A DNA stretch of 64,000 nucleotides. It comes from Microbacterium hydrocarbonoxydans (GTDB taxonomy: Bacteria; Actinomycetota; Actinomycetes; Actinomycetales; Microbacteriaceae). The notes below the pieces were generated by a model, which searched no databases, had not been told where the DNA came from, and worked only from the letters and a program-made list of their open reading frames with translations. A program made the position numbers and the translations under genes. Position 1 is the stretch's first letter, and each line of letters starts with the position of its first letter. This document shows positions 45,619-54,213 of this stretch, in pieces. Location of the stretch: positions 310,001-374,000 of the forward strand of contig NZ_JAMBOY010000004.1 of NCBI RefSeq assembly GCF_023715885.1, written 5' to 3'.

Positions 45619-47543
45619 CAGCTTTCCAGTCGTGGCGTGCGGGTGCGTGCGGCGCGCAGACCGTTGAGGATCACGATGACCTCCGCGACCTCGTGGACCA
45701 GGACGACGGCCGCGAGCCCCAGGACGCCGAAGAGCGCGAGCGGGAGCAGTGCAGTGATGATCAGCAGCGACAGGATGATGTTCTGGTTGATGATCCGTCG
45801 ACCGCGGCGGGCGTGATCGAACGCTCGCGGGATGAGGCGCAGATCATGGCCGGTGAAGGCCACGTCGGCGGATTCGATTGCCGCGTCGGAGCCGGTGGCG
45901 CCCATCGCGATACCGATGTCTGCGCCAGCGAGGGCCGGTGCGTCGTTGATTCCGTCGCCGATCATCGCGACCGGCCCCGCCTTTGACAGCTCGCCGATCG
46001 CGGTTGCCTTATCCTCGGGACGCAGTTCCGCGCGCACGTTGCTGATCCCGGCCTGCGCGGCCAGTGCACGAGCGGTGCGGGCGTTGTCTCCGGTGAGCAT
46101 CGTCACGCCGACGCCTTGGTTGGTGAGCGTCCGGACTACCTCGGGGACTTCAGGGCGCAGTTCGTCGCGGACGCCGATCGCGGCGACGGGGGTTCCATCG
46201 CGGTGGACGATCACGACGGTCATGCCCTGCTCCTCCAACTCCGCGACCTGCTTCCCGAGGTCGCCCGCGTCCAGCCAGCGAGGACTGCCGACGGTGATTC
46301 TCGATCCGCCGACAGTGCCGTCGATGCCGTGCCCGGCCTGCTCGGTCACATCTGCAGCTGCCGGTGTGCCCGGGGCCGCGGCGGTGATCGCAGAGGCAAG
46401 GGGATGCGTGCTGTGCTGCTCCAGTGCGGCCGCCCAGGCCAGCGCCTGTGTCTCGGTCACGCCGTTCGCAGTGAGCACCGCGGTGACCGCAGGTTCGTTG
46501 CGGGTGAGGGTGCCGGTCTTGTCGACCGCGACGTGGCGGACCGTGCCGAAGCGCTCGAAGACGGCGCCGGACTTGATGATCACGCCGAACTTGCTTGCTG
46601 CGCCGATCGCGGCGACGACCGTCAGCGGCACCGAGATCGCCAGCGCACACGGAGAAGCGGCGACCAGCACGACAAGCGCGCGGGTGATCCACACCTCTGG
46701 ATCGCCCAGCAGCGACCCGATGATCGCGACGAGCGCTGCGAGGATCAGAACGCCGGGTACGAGCGGGCGGGCGATCCTGTCCGCGAGACGTGCACGCTCG
46801 CCCTTCTCGGTCTGCGCCTTCTCGACCAGCTCCACGATCGTGGTGAGCGAGTTGTCGGTGCCCGCAGCGGTCGTTTCGACCTCCAGCGCGCCGGCGCTGT
46901 TGATCGCACCGGCCGACACCGCATCGCCGGGCTCGACCTCGACGGGGATCGACTCCCCGGTGATCGCCGAGGTGTCCAGGCTGGAGCGGCCAGAACGGAC
47001 GATCCCGTCGGTTGCGATCCGCTCGCCGGGACGGACCACCATGACCTGGCCGACCGTCAGCTCTCTCGCGGGCACCTGCGCAGAGACGCCGTTCTGCAGC
47101 ACGGTCGCTGTCTCCGGCACGAGCTTCAGCAGCGCCCTCAGCCCGCCCCGGGCACGGTCCATCGCCTTGTCCTCGAGCGCCTCAGCAATCGAGTACAAGA
47201 ACGCCAGAGCCGCAGCCTCCTCCACGTAGCCGAGGATGACCGCGCCGATCGCGCTGATCGTCATCAGCAGCCCGATACCGAGCTTGCCCTTGAACAGTTT
47301 CCGGATCGCGCCGGGCGTGAACGTCGACGCACCGAGGAGCAGACCGGCCCAGAACAACACCAGCGCCGGGATCTCGAGGCCGGACCATTCAAGGATCAGA
47401 CCGGCCAGGAATGCGACACCGGAGAAGACCGGCACCATAATCCCACGGTCCCTCCACCAGGGCCGCACAACCTCTTCGGTCTCATCCTCCGCCGCAGTGG
47501 CAGGCTGGGCAGGCTCGTGCTCGCAGCCACACGCCGCGCTCAC
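45618..47543 (-). CDS. cadA: Heavy-metal P1B-type ATPase (CadA-like)
   Basis: A 641-residue ATPase. There is no N-terminal HMA domain, only a short Cys/Glu-containing start (SAACGCEHEPAQP). The membrane motif is SPC (VAASPCALAISVPL), with DKTGTLTRNEPA, TGES, GDGINDAPALAGAD and a C-terminal HEVAEVIVILNGLR, which fits Zn/Cd/Pb exporters. GTG 47543 overlaps the cmtR stop by GTGA. It is expected to export Cd(II) or Pb(II). Confidence 0.92.
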   Translation of the reverse strand: MSAACGCEHEPAQPATAAEDETEEVVRPWWRDRGIMVPVFSGVAFLAGLILEWSGLEIPALVLFWAGLLLGASTFTPGAIRKLFKGKLGIGLLMTISAIGAVILGYVEEAAALAFLYSIAEALEDKAMDRARGGLRALLKLVPETATVLQNGVSAQVPARELTVGQVMVVRPGERIATDGIVRSGRSSLDTSAITGESIPVEVEPGDAVSAGAINSAGALEVETTAAGTDNSLTTIVELVEKAQTEKGERARLADRIARPLVPGVLILAALVAIIGSLLGDPEVWITRALVVLVAASPCALAISVPLTVVAAIGAASKFGVIIKSGAVFERFGTVRHVAVDKTGTLTRNEPAVTAVLTANGVTETQALAWAAALEQHSTHPLASAITAAAPGTPAAADVTEQAGHGIDGTVGGSRITVGSPRWLDAGDLGKQVAELEEQGMTVVIVHRDGTPVAAIGVRDELRPEVPEVVRTLTNQGVGVTMLTGDNARTARALAAQAGISNVRAELRPEDKATAIGELSKAGPVAMIGDGINDAPALAGADIGIAMGATGSDAAIESADVAFTGHDLRLIPRAFDHARRGRRIINQNIILSLLIITALLPLALFGVLGLAAVVLVHEVAEVIVILNGLRAARTRTPRLES

Positions 47544-47899
47544 GCGTCCGCCCCCGTCCCACAGCAGCCAGCCACCGTGCACGCAGAGTCCACGCACGGC
47601 GCGTGCTCATCGACCGCCAGCGTCACGTCCACGAGCGCGACGAGCGCAGCCGTAAGATGCGGGTCGGCGATCTCGTAACGAGTCTGGCGACCCTCCGGCT
47701 CGGCAACGACAATCCCGCAGTCACGCAGGCAGGTGAGATGGTTCGACACGTTCGAACGCGTCAGCTCCAGCTCACGAGAGAGCACAGCCGGGTAGCTCGG
47801 TCCACCGAGCAGAGACATTAGGATTCGGGAACGCGTGGGATCGGCCATGGCCCGGCCGAGCCGGTTCATGACATCGAGGCGTGAGGAAATAGTCAGCAC
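47540..47899 (-). CDS. cmtR: Cd(II)/Pb(II)-sensing ArsR-family repressor CmtR
   Basis: 119 residues with an ArsR winged helix (LTRSNVSNHLTCLRDCGIV). Counting from GTG 47899 the cysteines fall at 57, 61 and 102, the numbering of the three Cd ligands of Mycobacterium tuberculosis CmtR. This supports both the identification and the start. Extra C-terminal cysteines follow (CVDSACTVAGCC). TATAGT lies about 8 bp before the GTG on the coding strand, so the transcript may be leaderless. Confidence 0.92.
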   Translation of the reverse strand: MLTISSRLDVMNRLGRAMADPTRSRILMSLLGGPSYPAVLSRELELTRSNVSNHLTCLRDCGIVVAEPEGRQTRYEIADPHLTAALVALVDVTLAVDEHAPCVDSACTVAGCCGTGADA

Positions 47900-47900
47900 A

Positions 47901-47917
47901 CACTGAACTATACAGTG
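47901..47917. promoter_or_regulatory. CmtR operator / promoter palindrome
   Basis: CACTGAACTATACAGTG has 5-bp inverted arms CACTG and CAGTG around the probable -10 element (TATAGT on the minus strand). It lies immediately upstream of the cmtR start, so repressor binding would block the promoter. Confidence 0.65.
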
Positions 47918-48070
47918 ATTGATGACCTATTGGAACGGCTTCACCCCAGGCGACATCTCTGGGGCCTGGGTGTAAGTACATCCGGCTCACACCCCACCGA
48001 ATACGCCTACCGAAACCCGCTTACGGCGCACGTTTCTGGCATTCGATCTGGTGTGCCTTCACTCACCGCG

Positions 48071-48090
48071 CCGCAAACGATCGTTTTCGG
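48071..48090. repeat. 20-bp palindromic site B (CGATCG core) at the right junction
   Basis: CCGCAAACGATCGTTTTCGG, one mismatch from site A. It ends where SRAP homology is about to resume, so it probably marks the right end of the metal element. Confidence 0.65.
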
Positions 48091-48565
48091 CAGGCCTCTG
48101 CTTAGTTCGGTGAAGCTCGCTCAGGGCTTCTGGGCGCCGGCATTCTCTGCTGCACGCTGCATCGTGCCGATGCGTGGCTACTTCGAGTGGACCGGTGACA
48201 AGACCCCGAAGACGCCGCACTTCCTCCACGGTGACGGCCTGCTCTCGGCCGCCGGCCTCACCTGGTCGATGGAACTCCCGAACGGAGAGAAGTCCCGCTG
48301 CTTCGTCGTCATCACCCGCGAGGCGCGCGACGCCAGTGGCGAGGTGCACGACAGGATGCCCGCGTTCCTGACCCCCGACATGTGGGACGCCTGGCTGACG
48401 CCGGAGAAACTCACCGGCGACCGCAAGGCGGAGACTCTGGCGATGCTTGAGCACACCTCCAGCGACGTCGCCGCGACGATCCGCGAGCACATCGTCGACC
48501 GCAAGGTCAGCAATTCCCGCACCGTCGATCCGTCAGATCCGACGCTGCTGGAGCCGGTCGGGTGA
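48090..48565 (+). pseudogene. SRAP (YedK/HMCES) peptidase, C-terminal half
   Basis: The frame reads SVKLAQGFWAPAFSAARCIVP, then MRGYFEWTGDKTPKTPHFLHG, FVVITREARDASGEVHDRMPAF and VDRKVSNSRTVDPSDPTLL. These are the conserved C-terminal blocks of SOS-response-associated peptidases, including the HDRMP region with the active-site His. Upstream sequence in frame (from 47915) is not SRAP. Joined to the half at 36899, only about ten residues near the INAR loop would be missing. An open frame from 47915 would make a hybrid without the catalytic N-terminus. Confidence 0.85.
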
Positions 48566-48581
48566 CCACTAGAGTGGCGGC

Positions 48582-49391
48582 ATGCCCACCATCTTGCGCA
48601 CGATTCACTGGACTGTCCTCGCCGGTGCGGGAGACCCTGTCGCCCTCATAACCGCGGCTGTGGAACCCACCGATTTCAGCATCACCTCGGCCAGTCCGAC
48701 CTCGATCGTCATCGACGTACCTCGGGCGATGCTCAAGAACCGCTGGGGTGCGACGATCACCGGCACGCTCACTCCAGGTACCAAGGGCACCGACATCGAA
48801 TGGGTCGTCGACGGGCTCGGGAACAAGCACTACGAGCACATGGTGACCATCGGCGAGGGCATGCCCGATGGCTCGCTGGACGACCACGGGATCCCGGATG
48901 CGGCAGCGAAGGTCGCCCTCAAGGTCTTCGGCCGCAAGGAGATCCGTCATCTCGCGAACGTGCTCGACTTCGGCGAGTACGTCTACGCGATCGGCGTCGG
49001 CGCCCTCGGGGGCAAGATGGGCATCGCCGCCCTCACCGACCGCCGACTCATCTTCCTCGAGAAGAGCATCGGTAGCGAGAACGTCGTCGAGTTCTCTCTC
49101 GCATCCATCGGAGCGCTGTCGCTCGGAAAGAAGATGGGTGGCGAAACGCTGACCATCACCCACTCGGGCACCTCCGCAACGATCACGGGCATGGGGCATG
49201 GCCAGGGCGACGCGATCTCTCGGAAGTTCCGAGAGCTGAAGGAACAGCCCACGACCACCGCCATTCCCACCGTCGCGGCACCGGCAGACCCGATCGCGCA
49301 GATTGAGAGGCTCGCCGCGCTCCGGGACAAGGGGGTCCTCAGCGAAGACGAGTTCCAGGCGCAAAAGACGCAACTCCTCGGCAGCATGTGA
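48582..49391 (+). CDS. PH-like (bPH) and SHOCT domain protein
   Basis: 269 residues. The central region (FGEYVYAIGVGALGGKMGIAALTDRRLIFLEKSI) is a bacterial pleckstrin-like domain. The C-terminal IAQIERLAALRDKGVLSEDEFQAQKTQLL is a SHOCT motif, usually an oligomerisation or membrane-linked tail. The N-terminal domain is unfamiliar. ATG 48582 follows the SRAP fragment closely. Function unknown. Confidence 0.8.
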   Translation: MPTILRTIHWTVLAGAGDPVALITAAVEPTDFSITSASPTSIVIDVPRAMLKNRWGATITGTLTPGTKGTDIEWVVDGLGNKHYEHMVTIGEGMPDGSLDDHGIPDAAAKVALKVFGRKEIRHLANVLDFGEYVYAIGVGALGGKMGIAALTDRRLIFLEKSIGSENVVEFSLASIGALSLGKKMGGETLTITHSGTSATITGMGHGQGDAISRKFRELKEQPTTTAIPTVAAPADPIAQIERLAALRDKGVLSEDEFQAQKTQLLGSM

Positions 49392-49392
49392 C

Positions 49393-49923
49393 ATGGCCGT
49401 CGTTACTCAGAGGGAGTGGCTCTACGAGCACACGCCTGATGGAAGCGCACGCTTCGTGCTCGGCGTCGTGGGGCAGAACCCGCTGGTGTGCTTCGGCATC
49501 AATCCCTCGACAGCGAAGCCTGGCGACCTCGACAACACGGTGAAGGGCGTTGAGAAGTTCGCGGCCAACAACGGCTACGACAGCTGGACCATGCTCAACA
49601 TCTACCCGCAGATCGCCACCGACCCTGACAAGATGCATGACCAGCACCTTCCGGAGCTGAAGGCGGAGAACGAGCGGCATATCGCCGCAGCGATTCAGGG
49701 ACGCGCCACGCTTCTGGCCGCGTGGGGCACGAACCTCACGATCCGCCCGTACCTTGCTGAGATGCTGAGGGACATCCTGAAGCTGACGGAAGCCACCGGC
49801 GCCGAATGGCTTTCCATCGGCAAGACGACTCAAGACGGCCATCCGGGACACCCGCTCTATCTGGCTCGGACGACGCCTCTCATTCCCTTCGACATGAGCG
49901 CGTACCGATGGTCGCGACCTTGA
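49393..49923 (+). CDS. DUF1643 domain protein
   Basis: 176 residues with the DUF1643 signature CFGINPSTAKPGDLDNTVKGV, then MLNIYPQIATDP and the end WLSIGKTTQDGHPGHPLYL. The family occurs widely in phages and islands; the fold recalls uracil-DNA-glycosylase-like proteins, though this is not proven. ATG 49393 lies 1 bp after the previous stop, and its 3' end overlaps the GIY-YIG gene by 16 bp. Confidence 0.85.
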   Translation: MAVVTQREWLYEHTPDGSARFVLGVVGQNPLVCFGINPSTAKPGDLDNTVKGVEKFAANNGYDSWTMLNIYPQIATDPDKMHDQHLPELKAENERHIAAAIQGRATLLAAWGTNLTIRPYLAEMLRDILKLTEATGAEWLSIGKTTQDGHPGHPLYLARTTPLIPFDMSAYRWSRP

Positions 49924-50999
49924 GCCTCGAACTCGAGATCACCGCGACGCCGCGCGAAACACTCGTCTGGGCACCGACTCCCGTCGCGGCTGAGCAGCTT
50001 CGCCGCGCGCTCGTCGACGACGGGTATCTCGTGCTCGACGCTGACCCGGTCGAGCTAACCGGAGACGGACTGATCCCCGATGGCGAGCACCTCGAGTTCG
50101 ACCCTGCCCGGATCTTCAACGTCACGACCGGCCCGGACGCGAACGCCTGCCTGCACGCGTTGACCGACGACGGCCACCGCCTCATCTGGCACCGATGGCA
50201 GACGAAGCGACTCGCTCGCAAGGTCTGGGGTGTGCCCGTCGCGATCCCCCGCAAGAGTGCGCCGCGTCCCGGCTCGACGGAGTCCGCCATCCACTTCGGC
50301 GGCCCCGTGCGCAGCAACCGCGGGCTCGGTCTCCGACTCTCGCGCGACACCTACGCGACCATCAACAAGCGCTCGTCGAGTCCGCGCTGGTCGCGAGAGG
50401 ACGACCCCGAACTCTGGGACGCGATCGACTGGGCGTACGAAGACCCGGAGCACCGCTTTCACACCGATGAGTGGTGCGAACAACAGCGGGAACTGGCGCT
50501 GGCGAACTTCGACCTGAACATGGCTCACTTCGCTTCCCTCGACCGCGACGAGTTCGAACGAGCCCTGCAGGAGGTCGTCGCGAGCAACCCCGGCATGGTC
50601 GAGGTGACGAATCTCGCCCAATGGGATGGTGTCGGTGGGCTCTACATCATGGTGCTCGACGACTACTGCCAGGTGTACGTCGGCGCCACCAGCGACTGGA
50701 CCGGCATCGCCAAGCGCATCCGCCAGCACTGGACAGGTCGCAAGGAGTTCGACCGCCTCATCTGGGGCGACGAGAAGACATCGATCATCTCGATCGACAG
50801 CTTCCGGGCACTGGACACCACCCGGATCTTCGCGCTCAAGACCGGCAGCTCGTTCGACGGCGAGAACCCGCTGCTCGAGCAGTTTCCTGCGAAGTTCACG
50901 CTCAACCGCGTCATGGGAGGCCGCGACGTCGCCCGCTTCGCCGGCATCGTCGGGATCTCAGCCGTGATGCGCAGTCGAGACTCTTCCGAGATCAGCTGA
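49908..50999 (+). CDS. GIY-YIG nuclease domain protein
   Basis: 363 residues from ATG 49908. The C-terminal third has a GIY-YIG-like nuclease core: GGLYIMVLDDYCQVYVGATSD (GLYI...VYVG), then GIAKRIRQHW and the downstream Glu in DGENPLLEQF. The N-terminal part (to about residue 190) is unfamiliar and may recognise the substrate. It may act with the DUF1643 protein with which it overlaps. Confidence 0.75.
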   Translation: MVATLSLELEITATPRETLVWAPTPVAAEQLRRALVDDGYLVLDADPVELTGDGLIPDGEHLEFDPARIFNVTTGPDANACLHALTDDGHRLIWHRWQTKRLARKVWGVPVAIPRKSAPRPGSTESAIHFGGPVRSNRGLGLRLSRDTYATINKRSSSPRWSREDDPELWDAIDWAYEDPEHRFHTDEWCEQQRELALANFDLNMAHFASLDRDEFERALQEVVASNPGMVEVTNLAQWDGVGGLYIMVLDDYCQVYVGATSDWTGIAKRIRQHWTGRKEFDRLIWGDEKTSIISIDSFRALDTTRIFALKTGSSFDGENPLLEQFPAKFTLNRVMGGRDVARFAGIVGISAVMRSRDSSEIS

Positions 51000-51064
51000 A
51001 TCCCGATCTCTGACGACACGGGGACGCCATGGACAACGGCTGCTGCCCCGATTGCGAGAGTCAA

Positions 51065-51100
51065 CTCGGCGGGCCGGCGCTTACGCGCCAACCCGCCGAG
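51065..51100. terminator. Nested inverted repeat between convergent genes
   Basis: CTCGGCGGG and CCCGCCGAG enclose an inner GGCGC, TTAC, GCGCC hairpin. It lies between the GIY-YIG gene and the facing secreted-protein gene and may terminate both. No T-run is obvious. Confidence 0.5.
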
Positions 51101-51109
51101 GTCACATGT

Positions 51110-51778
51110 TTACTGCCACATCCCGGCGGCACCCGCCGGGGTCGAGTAGGAGATCATCTTGATGCGCTTGGTCGACGCGACATTTCCCCAGGGCAGCACG
51201 TCCCCGCCCGAGTCGCCGCCGCTTCCGCAGCCGATACCGCCATAGAGCTCCGAGTAGCCGCCGCCCCCAGGCCAGCTGAGGTACTGGTACCCGCGGCCGT
51301 TGAGGCAGGCGGATCCGCTCGAGCTGCTGTCGACGCTCCACCCGTAGCCCACCTGAGTGGCTGCGTTGAGACCGATGAAAGAGCATCCGAGGCCGGATGT
51401 GTACCACGTGCCAGTTCCCGGAGCGACCCAGGACTTCCAGTCGCATCCTGCGAGTGCTGCTCTGTTGGTCGGGTCGACGGTGGCGACTCGCGCGTTCGTC
51501 CCGTTCGCGTAAACGAGTTCGACATCACTGACGGCGACCGGCTCGCCCGATTCATCGAAGACGAGTGCAGGTGCGGCGGGGTCGAAGTCCGCCATGACCG
51601 CGATGTCGGTCGGCTTCCCGTCGATGACCAAGGTCGCGTCGATGGGTTCTACGAGGGTCTGCTCGACAACGTCCTCCGGTGGAGTTCCCGGTGGCGTCTC
51701 TTCCGCATGAGCGGGGCTCATCATGCTGGCCAGAACGACCGCGAGCACTCCTGTTGACAGTACTGATTTGATCTTCAT
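51110..51778 (-). CDS. Secreted hypothetical protein
   Basis: 222 residues with a signal peptide (MKIKSVLSTGVLAVVLASMM, cleavage at AHA). An acidic/Pro-rich start is followed by a Gly/Ser/Trp-rich domain with cysteines (CDWKSWVAPGTGTWY, GLGCSF, SACLNG, GIGCGSGGDSGGD). No family recognised; an extracellular domain with disulfides is likely. Confidence 0.65.
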   Translation of the reverse strand: MKIKSVLSTGVLAVVLASMMSPAHAEETPPGTPPEDVVEQTLVEPIDATLVIDGKPTDIAVMADFDPAAPALVFDESGEPVAVSDVELVYANGTNARVATVDPTNRAALAGCDWKSWVAPGTGTWYTSGLGCSFIGLNAATQVGYGWSVDSSSSGSACLNGRGYQYLSWPGGGGYSELYGGIGCGSGGDSGGDVLPWGNVASTKRIKMISYSTPAGAAGMWQ

Positions 51779-51902
51779 CGATCTTCCTCCGGTGATTACC
51801 TCGGGTGCTGCAACCGCAGCTTGTCCTTGCAGGCTAACAACGCACCTGCGACGAGATCTGTAGGTACTTCGGGGGACATCAGGGATTACGGGACGCCGTC
51901 AA

Positions 51903-52532
51903 TCACGTCGAGGAGGAGTAGATCTCGGTCGTTTCCGGCCGCTGCTTCGCGGCGAGGACGATGGCGAGAACCCCCAAGCCTGCTGTGCCCGCGAAACCGG
52001 CGAGCGTTGCGAGCATCTGAAGTAGCGGCGCGAAACTCTGAATCTCCCCTGCGTCTTGAGAAACGAAGACGAGCTGGGCTATTACCCACGCTCCCACATG
52101 TCCACCCAGGGCCCACAGAGGTGCCCACCGCCACGGATTCGCCACTACCTTGGCGCGAACAACTTGCATCGCCGCCACGAGACCCGCGCCGGTCGGCACC
52201 AGGATCGCGAGATAACCAAGGACGGTCGCGCCGACACCTTCGGCAGGATTCTCCGGTGTCAGTCGGGTGAGCAGGAACAATGTCAGCGGCCACAGTCCCA
52301 CTACGGCAAGAGCGATGACTCCGAGGGGCTTACGCGCGACGATGCTCGCTTCTTGCGAGAGACCGACGGCGAAAAGAATCACAGACGTCGCATAGACCAC
52401 GTCGAGAACAGCGCTTATGCCCGCCGTTCCGGTCACGGTGTTCAACGTCGGGAGCAAGATCCCCACGACACCACACACGATCAGACCGATGCCGCCAATC
52501 ACCCAGGTCCGCTGCCTCTGCCGTCGAGTCAT
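51903..52532 (-). CDS. Hypothetical integral membrane protein
   Basis: 209 residues with about six hydrophobic segments, beginning TWVIGGIGLIVCGVVGILLP and ending LGVLAIVLAAKQRP. No family recognised. It is a single gene with no clear operon partner. Confidence 0.65.
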   Translation of the reverse strand: MTRRQRQRTWVIGGIGLIVCGVVGILLPTLNTVTGTAGISAVLDVVYATSVILFAVGLSQEASIVARKPLGVIALAVVGLWPLTLFLLTRLTPENPAEGVGATVLGYLAILVPTGAGLVAAMQVVRAKVVANPWRWAPLWALGGHVGAWVIAQLVFVSQDAGEIQSFAPLLQMLATLAGFAGTAGLGVLAIVLAAKQRPETTEIYSSST

Positions 52533-52649
52533 CCTCCCACCCTACTTGCGGCTTGAAAGCGCCGTCAGCTGGAGTAGCCGGTTGACCGTTGAACGCCCTA
52601 CCAGGTGCGCACTACCCTTAATAATCGATTACCAACGAAGGAGCTCGCC

Positions 52650-52916
52650 ATGGCCGCTCGACCCATCAGCTTCGCCCTCGAGGAAACTGACATCCCTCTG
52701 CTGGACGAGCTCTCGGCCGAGTTCGGCGGCGGCAACCGCAGCGAGTTCCTCCGCGTCGCGATGGCCGAGTTCAAGGAGCGCCTGCGCCTCAAGCGCCTGC
52801 AGGAGATCCGCGCCGGCGTCGAGACTCTTCATGGCGAAGCACTCGCCGAGCGCGGCGGCAAGGTCTACACGACCGAGGAGACGCTCGCGCTCATCCGGGA
52901 CCTCCGGGTGCCATGA
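52650..52916 (+). CDS. Ribbon-helix-helix antitoxin
   Basis: 88 residues. The N-terminal beta strand and helices (ISFALEETDIPLLDELSAEFG, then NRSEFLRVAMAEFKERLRL) form a CopG/RHH-like DNA-binding fold, and the C-terminal tail (GGKVYTTEETLALIRDLRV) is a typical toxin-binding segment. AAGGAG precedes ATG 52650. It overlaps the PIN toxin gene by ATGA. Probable autorepressor of the pair. Confidence 0.82.
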   Translation: MAARPISFALEETDIPLLDELSAEFGGGNRSEFLRVAMAEFKERLRLKRLQEIRAGVETLHGEALAERGGKVYTTEETLALIRDLRVP

Positions 52917-53611
52917 GCGACGTCACCCGCGCAGCAGCGGGCCCACGCAAGATCCCGGTCGTCCTCGACGTCAACGTCTACCTCGACTACATCGGGTGCG
53001 CACAAGGCCGCATTCTGCTCCCCAGGCAGGCGGACACCCCTTCTCCGTCGCCTGCCGCCGATGCGCTCTCGCTCGCGTTCGACGACCGGTACGCACTCTT
53101 CGTGTCGCCGCACATCCTTCGGAACATCAACCGGGTCATGCACGAGACGGGTCAGAGCGAGCAGACCCGGCAGAAGTTCATCGAGTTCATCATCGAGACC
53201 TGCCAGCTCACCGGAGGCGGCATCGTCGACCCAGTCGTCCGCGACCACGGCATCGGTGACCACGAGGACAACCACATCCTCGCCCTGGCGAAGGACCCCG
53301 CCGTCGACGCCGACGTCATCGTCTCCTCCGACCACCACTTGACCGACCTTGGCCCAGCATGGAACGGGCGCCTCATCCTCAAGCCGCGCCAGTTCGTCTT
53401 GCACATGGTGCGCTCCGCTACGGCTCCTGCCGTCTCGCCGGCGCCAGTACGCGCTGTCGCGCCGACCCCCGCACCTCGACAGGCACCTACAGCATCCGCG
53501 GCCGCGGCGTCATCGCGCGTGGCTCGTTTTCCCGAGCTCCGAAGCATCACCGTCGACCGCTTCGGACTGAACGAACCTGAAGACTCGCAGCCCGACGAAC
53601 GCCAGCTCTGA
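52913..53611 (+). CDS. PIN domain toxin (VapC-like)
   Basis: 232 residues. The PIN RNase core is seen in VVLDVNVYLDYIGC (first Asp), the central HILRNINRVMHETG and the acidic DHEDNHILALA with VIVSSDHHL (later Asp residues). The last 70 residues are Ala/Pro-rich and longer than usual for VapC. It is coupled to the upstream RHH antitoxin. Confidence 0.85.
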   Translation: MSDVTRAAAGPRKIPVVLDVNVYLDYIGCAQGRILLPRQADTPSPSPAADALSLAFDDRYALFVSPHILRNINRVMHETGQSEQTRQKFIEFIIETCQLTGGGIVDPVVRDHGIGDHEDNHILALAKDPAVDADVIVSSDHHLTDLGPAWNGRLILKPRQFVLHMVRSATAPAVSPAPVRAVAPTPAPRQAPTASAAAASSRVARFPELRSITVDRFGLNEPEDSQPDERQL

Positions 53612-53624
53612 GGCGTCCCTGTGC

Positions 53625-53786
53625 CTACGCTCCGTTGATGATCCGCGCGATCTGCTCGCGTTGCTCCGCCGTCAGCGGCGGAGCCTTGGCGACCACCCGA
53701 GCAATGGCCTCGCGGTCCTTCGAGCTCGCGGACTCCGTCTCGTTCACACGCTTGGGAGCCAAGGCAGCCCGTGATCGCGATTCCAC
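53625..53786 (-). CDS. Small conserved protein (53 aa) with PPLTxEQ motif
   Basis: GTG start after an in-frame stop. The product has a basic start and ends DREAIARVVAKAPPLTAEQREQIARIINGA (quoted in part). The pattern A-PPL(S/T)-x-(E/Q)Q near the C-terminus is also in the protein at 30101-30262 and is common in small proteins of actinobacterial mobile elements. No clear Shine-Dalgarno. Function unknown. Confidence 0.5.
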   Translation of the reverse strand: MESRSRAALAPKRVNETESASSKDREAIARVVAKAPPLTAEQREQIARIINGA

Positions 53787-53989
53787 TCATCGAGACGTCG
53801 ATGCCCATAGTCGCTGACGCTTCGAGATGCCTTGTCGTGGAACTCGTGGCACACACCGTGGAGCGTGATGAATACAGGGCGGTCAGTCAGCGCATACGGG
53901 AGAAGCATGTTGCTGAGCTCCCGCGTCGTCGTGCTGTGAAGGCAGTGGTCGTGGCCTCCGAGAGTGATTCCTCGAGCCGTAGCCGCTTC

Positions 53990-54213
53990 GCCTTGTCGCT
54001 ATCGGCCGACGGCGAATCGACGCCTACCATCCCTTCCGGCAAGTATGAGGGCCGATCGGCTGCGGGCGTGCTCGCTCAAGACCCCCAGTACGTCGAGTGG
54101 ATCCTCGCACAACCCCGGGTCCACGACCGCAGCCCTCAGCTCGCGCAGTTCTTCAGCCGTGGCGAGGACACCGATTCGATGCGGGTCGCTCATCGAGGCG
54201 GCGATTTTCTGAT
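53990..54213 (+). other. Possible coding remnant, nuclease-associated GKYKG-like motif
   Basis: In the frame from about 53,801 the stretch IPSGKYEGRSAAGVLAQDPQYVEWIL resembles the C-terminal domain seen after some exonucleases (P.GKYKG...V...DPQYL.W). G/C preference at third codon positions in this stretch also favours coding. The rest of the frame looks random and its 3' end runs into the facing small membrane gene. Probably a decayed fragment. Confidence 0.35.

Larger units (their letters stand above)
37091..48105. mobile_element. 11-kb metal-resistance element inserted in the SRAP gene
   Basis: The segment between the two SRAP halves carries a truncated tyrosine recombinase, a CsoR-controlled copper operon and a CmtR-controlled cadmium/lead operon. 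A 20-bp palindrome occurs at 37940, 43872 and 48071, the last within about 20 bp of the right break. A 14-bp palindrome, CTCGCTCGAGCGAG at 37105-37118, lies at the left break. The boundaries are estimates from where SRAP homology ends. Confidence 0.7.

Noticed and set aside
47915..48565. Full-length SRAP gene starting at 47915
   Set aside because: The first 55-60 codons are not SRAP and span site B; the catalytic N-terminus lies 11 kb away.
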